A DNA stretch of 64,000 nucleotides from the NCBI GenBank assembly GCA_010279815.1, contig QEOQ01000251.1, forward strand, positions 307,516 to 371,515. The letters are read 5' to 3'. The notes below the pieces were generated by a model that had not been told where the DNA came from, ran no database searches, and was given only the letters and a program-made list of their open reading frames with translations. Source of the DNA: Brachionus plicatilis (Eukaryota > Rotifera > Eurotatoria > Ploima > Brachionidae). Made by a program: the position numbers and the translations under genes. Shown one piece after another: positions 63,505-64,000 of this stretch. How positions within the stretch are numbered: the stretch's first letter is position 1; the number at the start of each line of letters is the position of its first letter.

Positions 63505-63901
63505 CGGTATTTTTTCCATGGAATGGTATTACTACTCACATATCAGAAGGACTAAATAATTTATTCAAATCAATTTTGAAATACAAAGACTTGCCGATGG
63601 ATACAGTAGCTTTATGTATCTTTAAATTATCTATTTATTTTGCAATGAAATATCGTGCGGATTTTGCTTTTAGGGTAATTGTCGTTTAAAAACCGCATAT
63701 ATGAGTTTAAAGATGGATTTGAGTTTACTCAGCCTACGTGAAACAAAATCACCTGAAGATATCGTTAACGATGTATATCAAAAACAGATAGTGAATCCAA
63801 CATTCATCAAGTCAAGAAGCATTGTCAACACCAACCCAAGAATCATAAGTAATGAACCTTTGCAATCTTCAAGTCAAGAATCATTACCACAACAGGTCTA
63901 G
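63505..63901 (+). pseudogene. MULE-like transposase C-terminal relic
   Basis: The frame at about 63505-63675 reads FFPWNGITTHISEGLNNLFK, then LKYKDLPMDTVALCIFKLSIYFAMKY. This resembles the late part of MULE-type transposases (TNN-SEGFN-FK, LPLD-I-L-FKL). The continuation GNCRLKTAYMSLKMDLS...LRETKSPEDIVNDVYQ lies in another frame from 63674 (after TTTTAG), so either a splice or a one-base shift separates them. Truncated upstream. The family assignment is tentative. Confidence 0.45.
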
Positions 63902-63931
63902 AAATTTCTGATATTGAAACTAATAGGGGGT

Positions 63932-64000
63932 TGTGAAGTTCGTTTCAATTCGATCATTTCAATTCAGCAAAACTTGAATAACTTTTAAACGGTTTAATAT
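63932..64000. repeat. Dispersed repeat beginning GGGGTTGTGAAG (cut by window end)
   Basis: Matches 10793-10862: GGGGTTGTGAAGTTCG, TTTCAATTCGATCATTTC and TTGAATAACT. Confidence 0.6.

Noticed and set aside
1..64000. CRISPR arrays, bacterial operons, ribosome-binding sites
   Set aside because: The window is eukaryotic, with spliceosomal introns and nuclear tRNA introns. No spaced palindromic repeat arrays seen.

Overview
This is eukaryotic, and by gene content animal, nuclear DNA. It is very AT-rich. Several genes have clear animal orthologues: NUB1, PHPT1, CSKMT (METTL12), an FGFRL1-like receptor, a phospholipid scramblase, a secreted H-type ferritin and a SAPCD2-like EF-hand protein. Introns are short (about 45-60 bp) GT-AG introns, and there is an intron-containing tRNA-Met. 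The style (small introns, very AT-rich, many DNA transposons and LINE tails) would fit a small-bodied invertebrate such as a rotifer. That placement is inference only.

Layout. 0-5 kb: a zinc-finger TIR element, an element with an apparent 8-bp target duplication, a GGCAAATTGAAGTT TIR family, then NUB1 (minus). 5-9 kb: two identical tRNA-Met(CAT) genes in a duplicated segment, on either side of a Tc1/mariner-type element that has a second transposon nested in it. 8-10 kb: orphan terminal exons and a multi-pass membrane protein gene. 11-15 kb: a LINE 3' end, a GGTTC satellite, LINE tails, an orphan exon and a fold-back element with a GC hairpin. 15.7-17.4 kb: PHPT1 and CSKMT, both minus. 17.6-22 kb: a cluster of TIR and fold-back elements. 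22-36 kb: about 14 kb with no convincing gene, holding one hammerhead-like motif. 36-37 kb: the SAPCD2-like gene. 39-42 kb: two degenerate LINE copies with nested insertions. 42.6-44.1 kb: FGFRL1-like gene. 44.3-45.8 kb: second fold-back/GC-hairpin element. 47.5-50 kb: seven-exon scramblase. 50.4-51.2 kb: assembly gap. 52.3-53 kb: ferritin. 53.4-55.4 kb: a long LINE reverse transcriptase ORF. 55.8-64 kb: dense transposons, including a 2.2-kb TIR element that carries a BEN-domain gene, a gene with a 61-residue tandem repeat, and a MULE-like transposase relic.

The host genes are unrelated housekeeping, signalling or metabolic genes and do not form an operon or cluster. The distinctive content is the mobile DNA: at least ten TIR families, many under 1 kb, nested in each other. 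The best candidates for something new are the BEN-domain-encoding transposon (57.1-59.3 kb) and the paired fold-back elements built from inverted TTCAAT-type minisatellites around a conserved CCGGGGC hairpin (14.3 and 44.3 kb).

Splice sites, domains and families were read by eye. Family assignments rest on recognised motifs and no database search was run.
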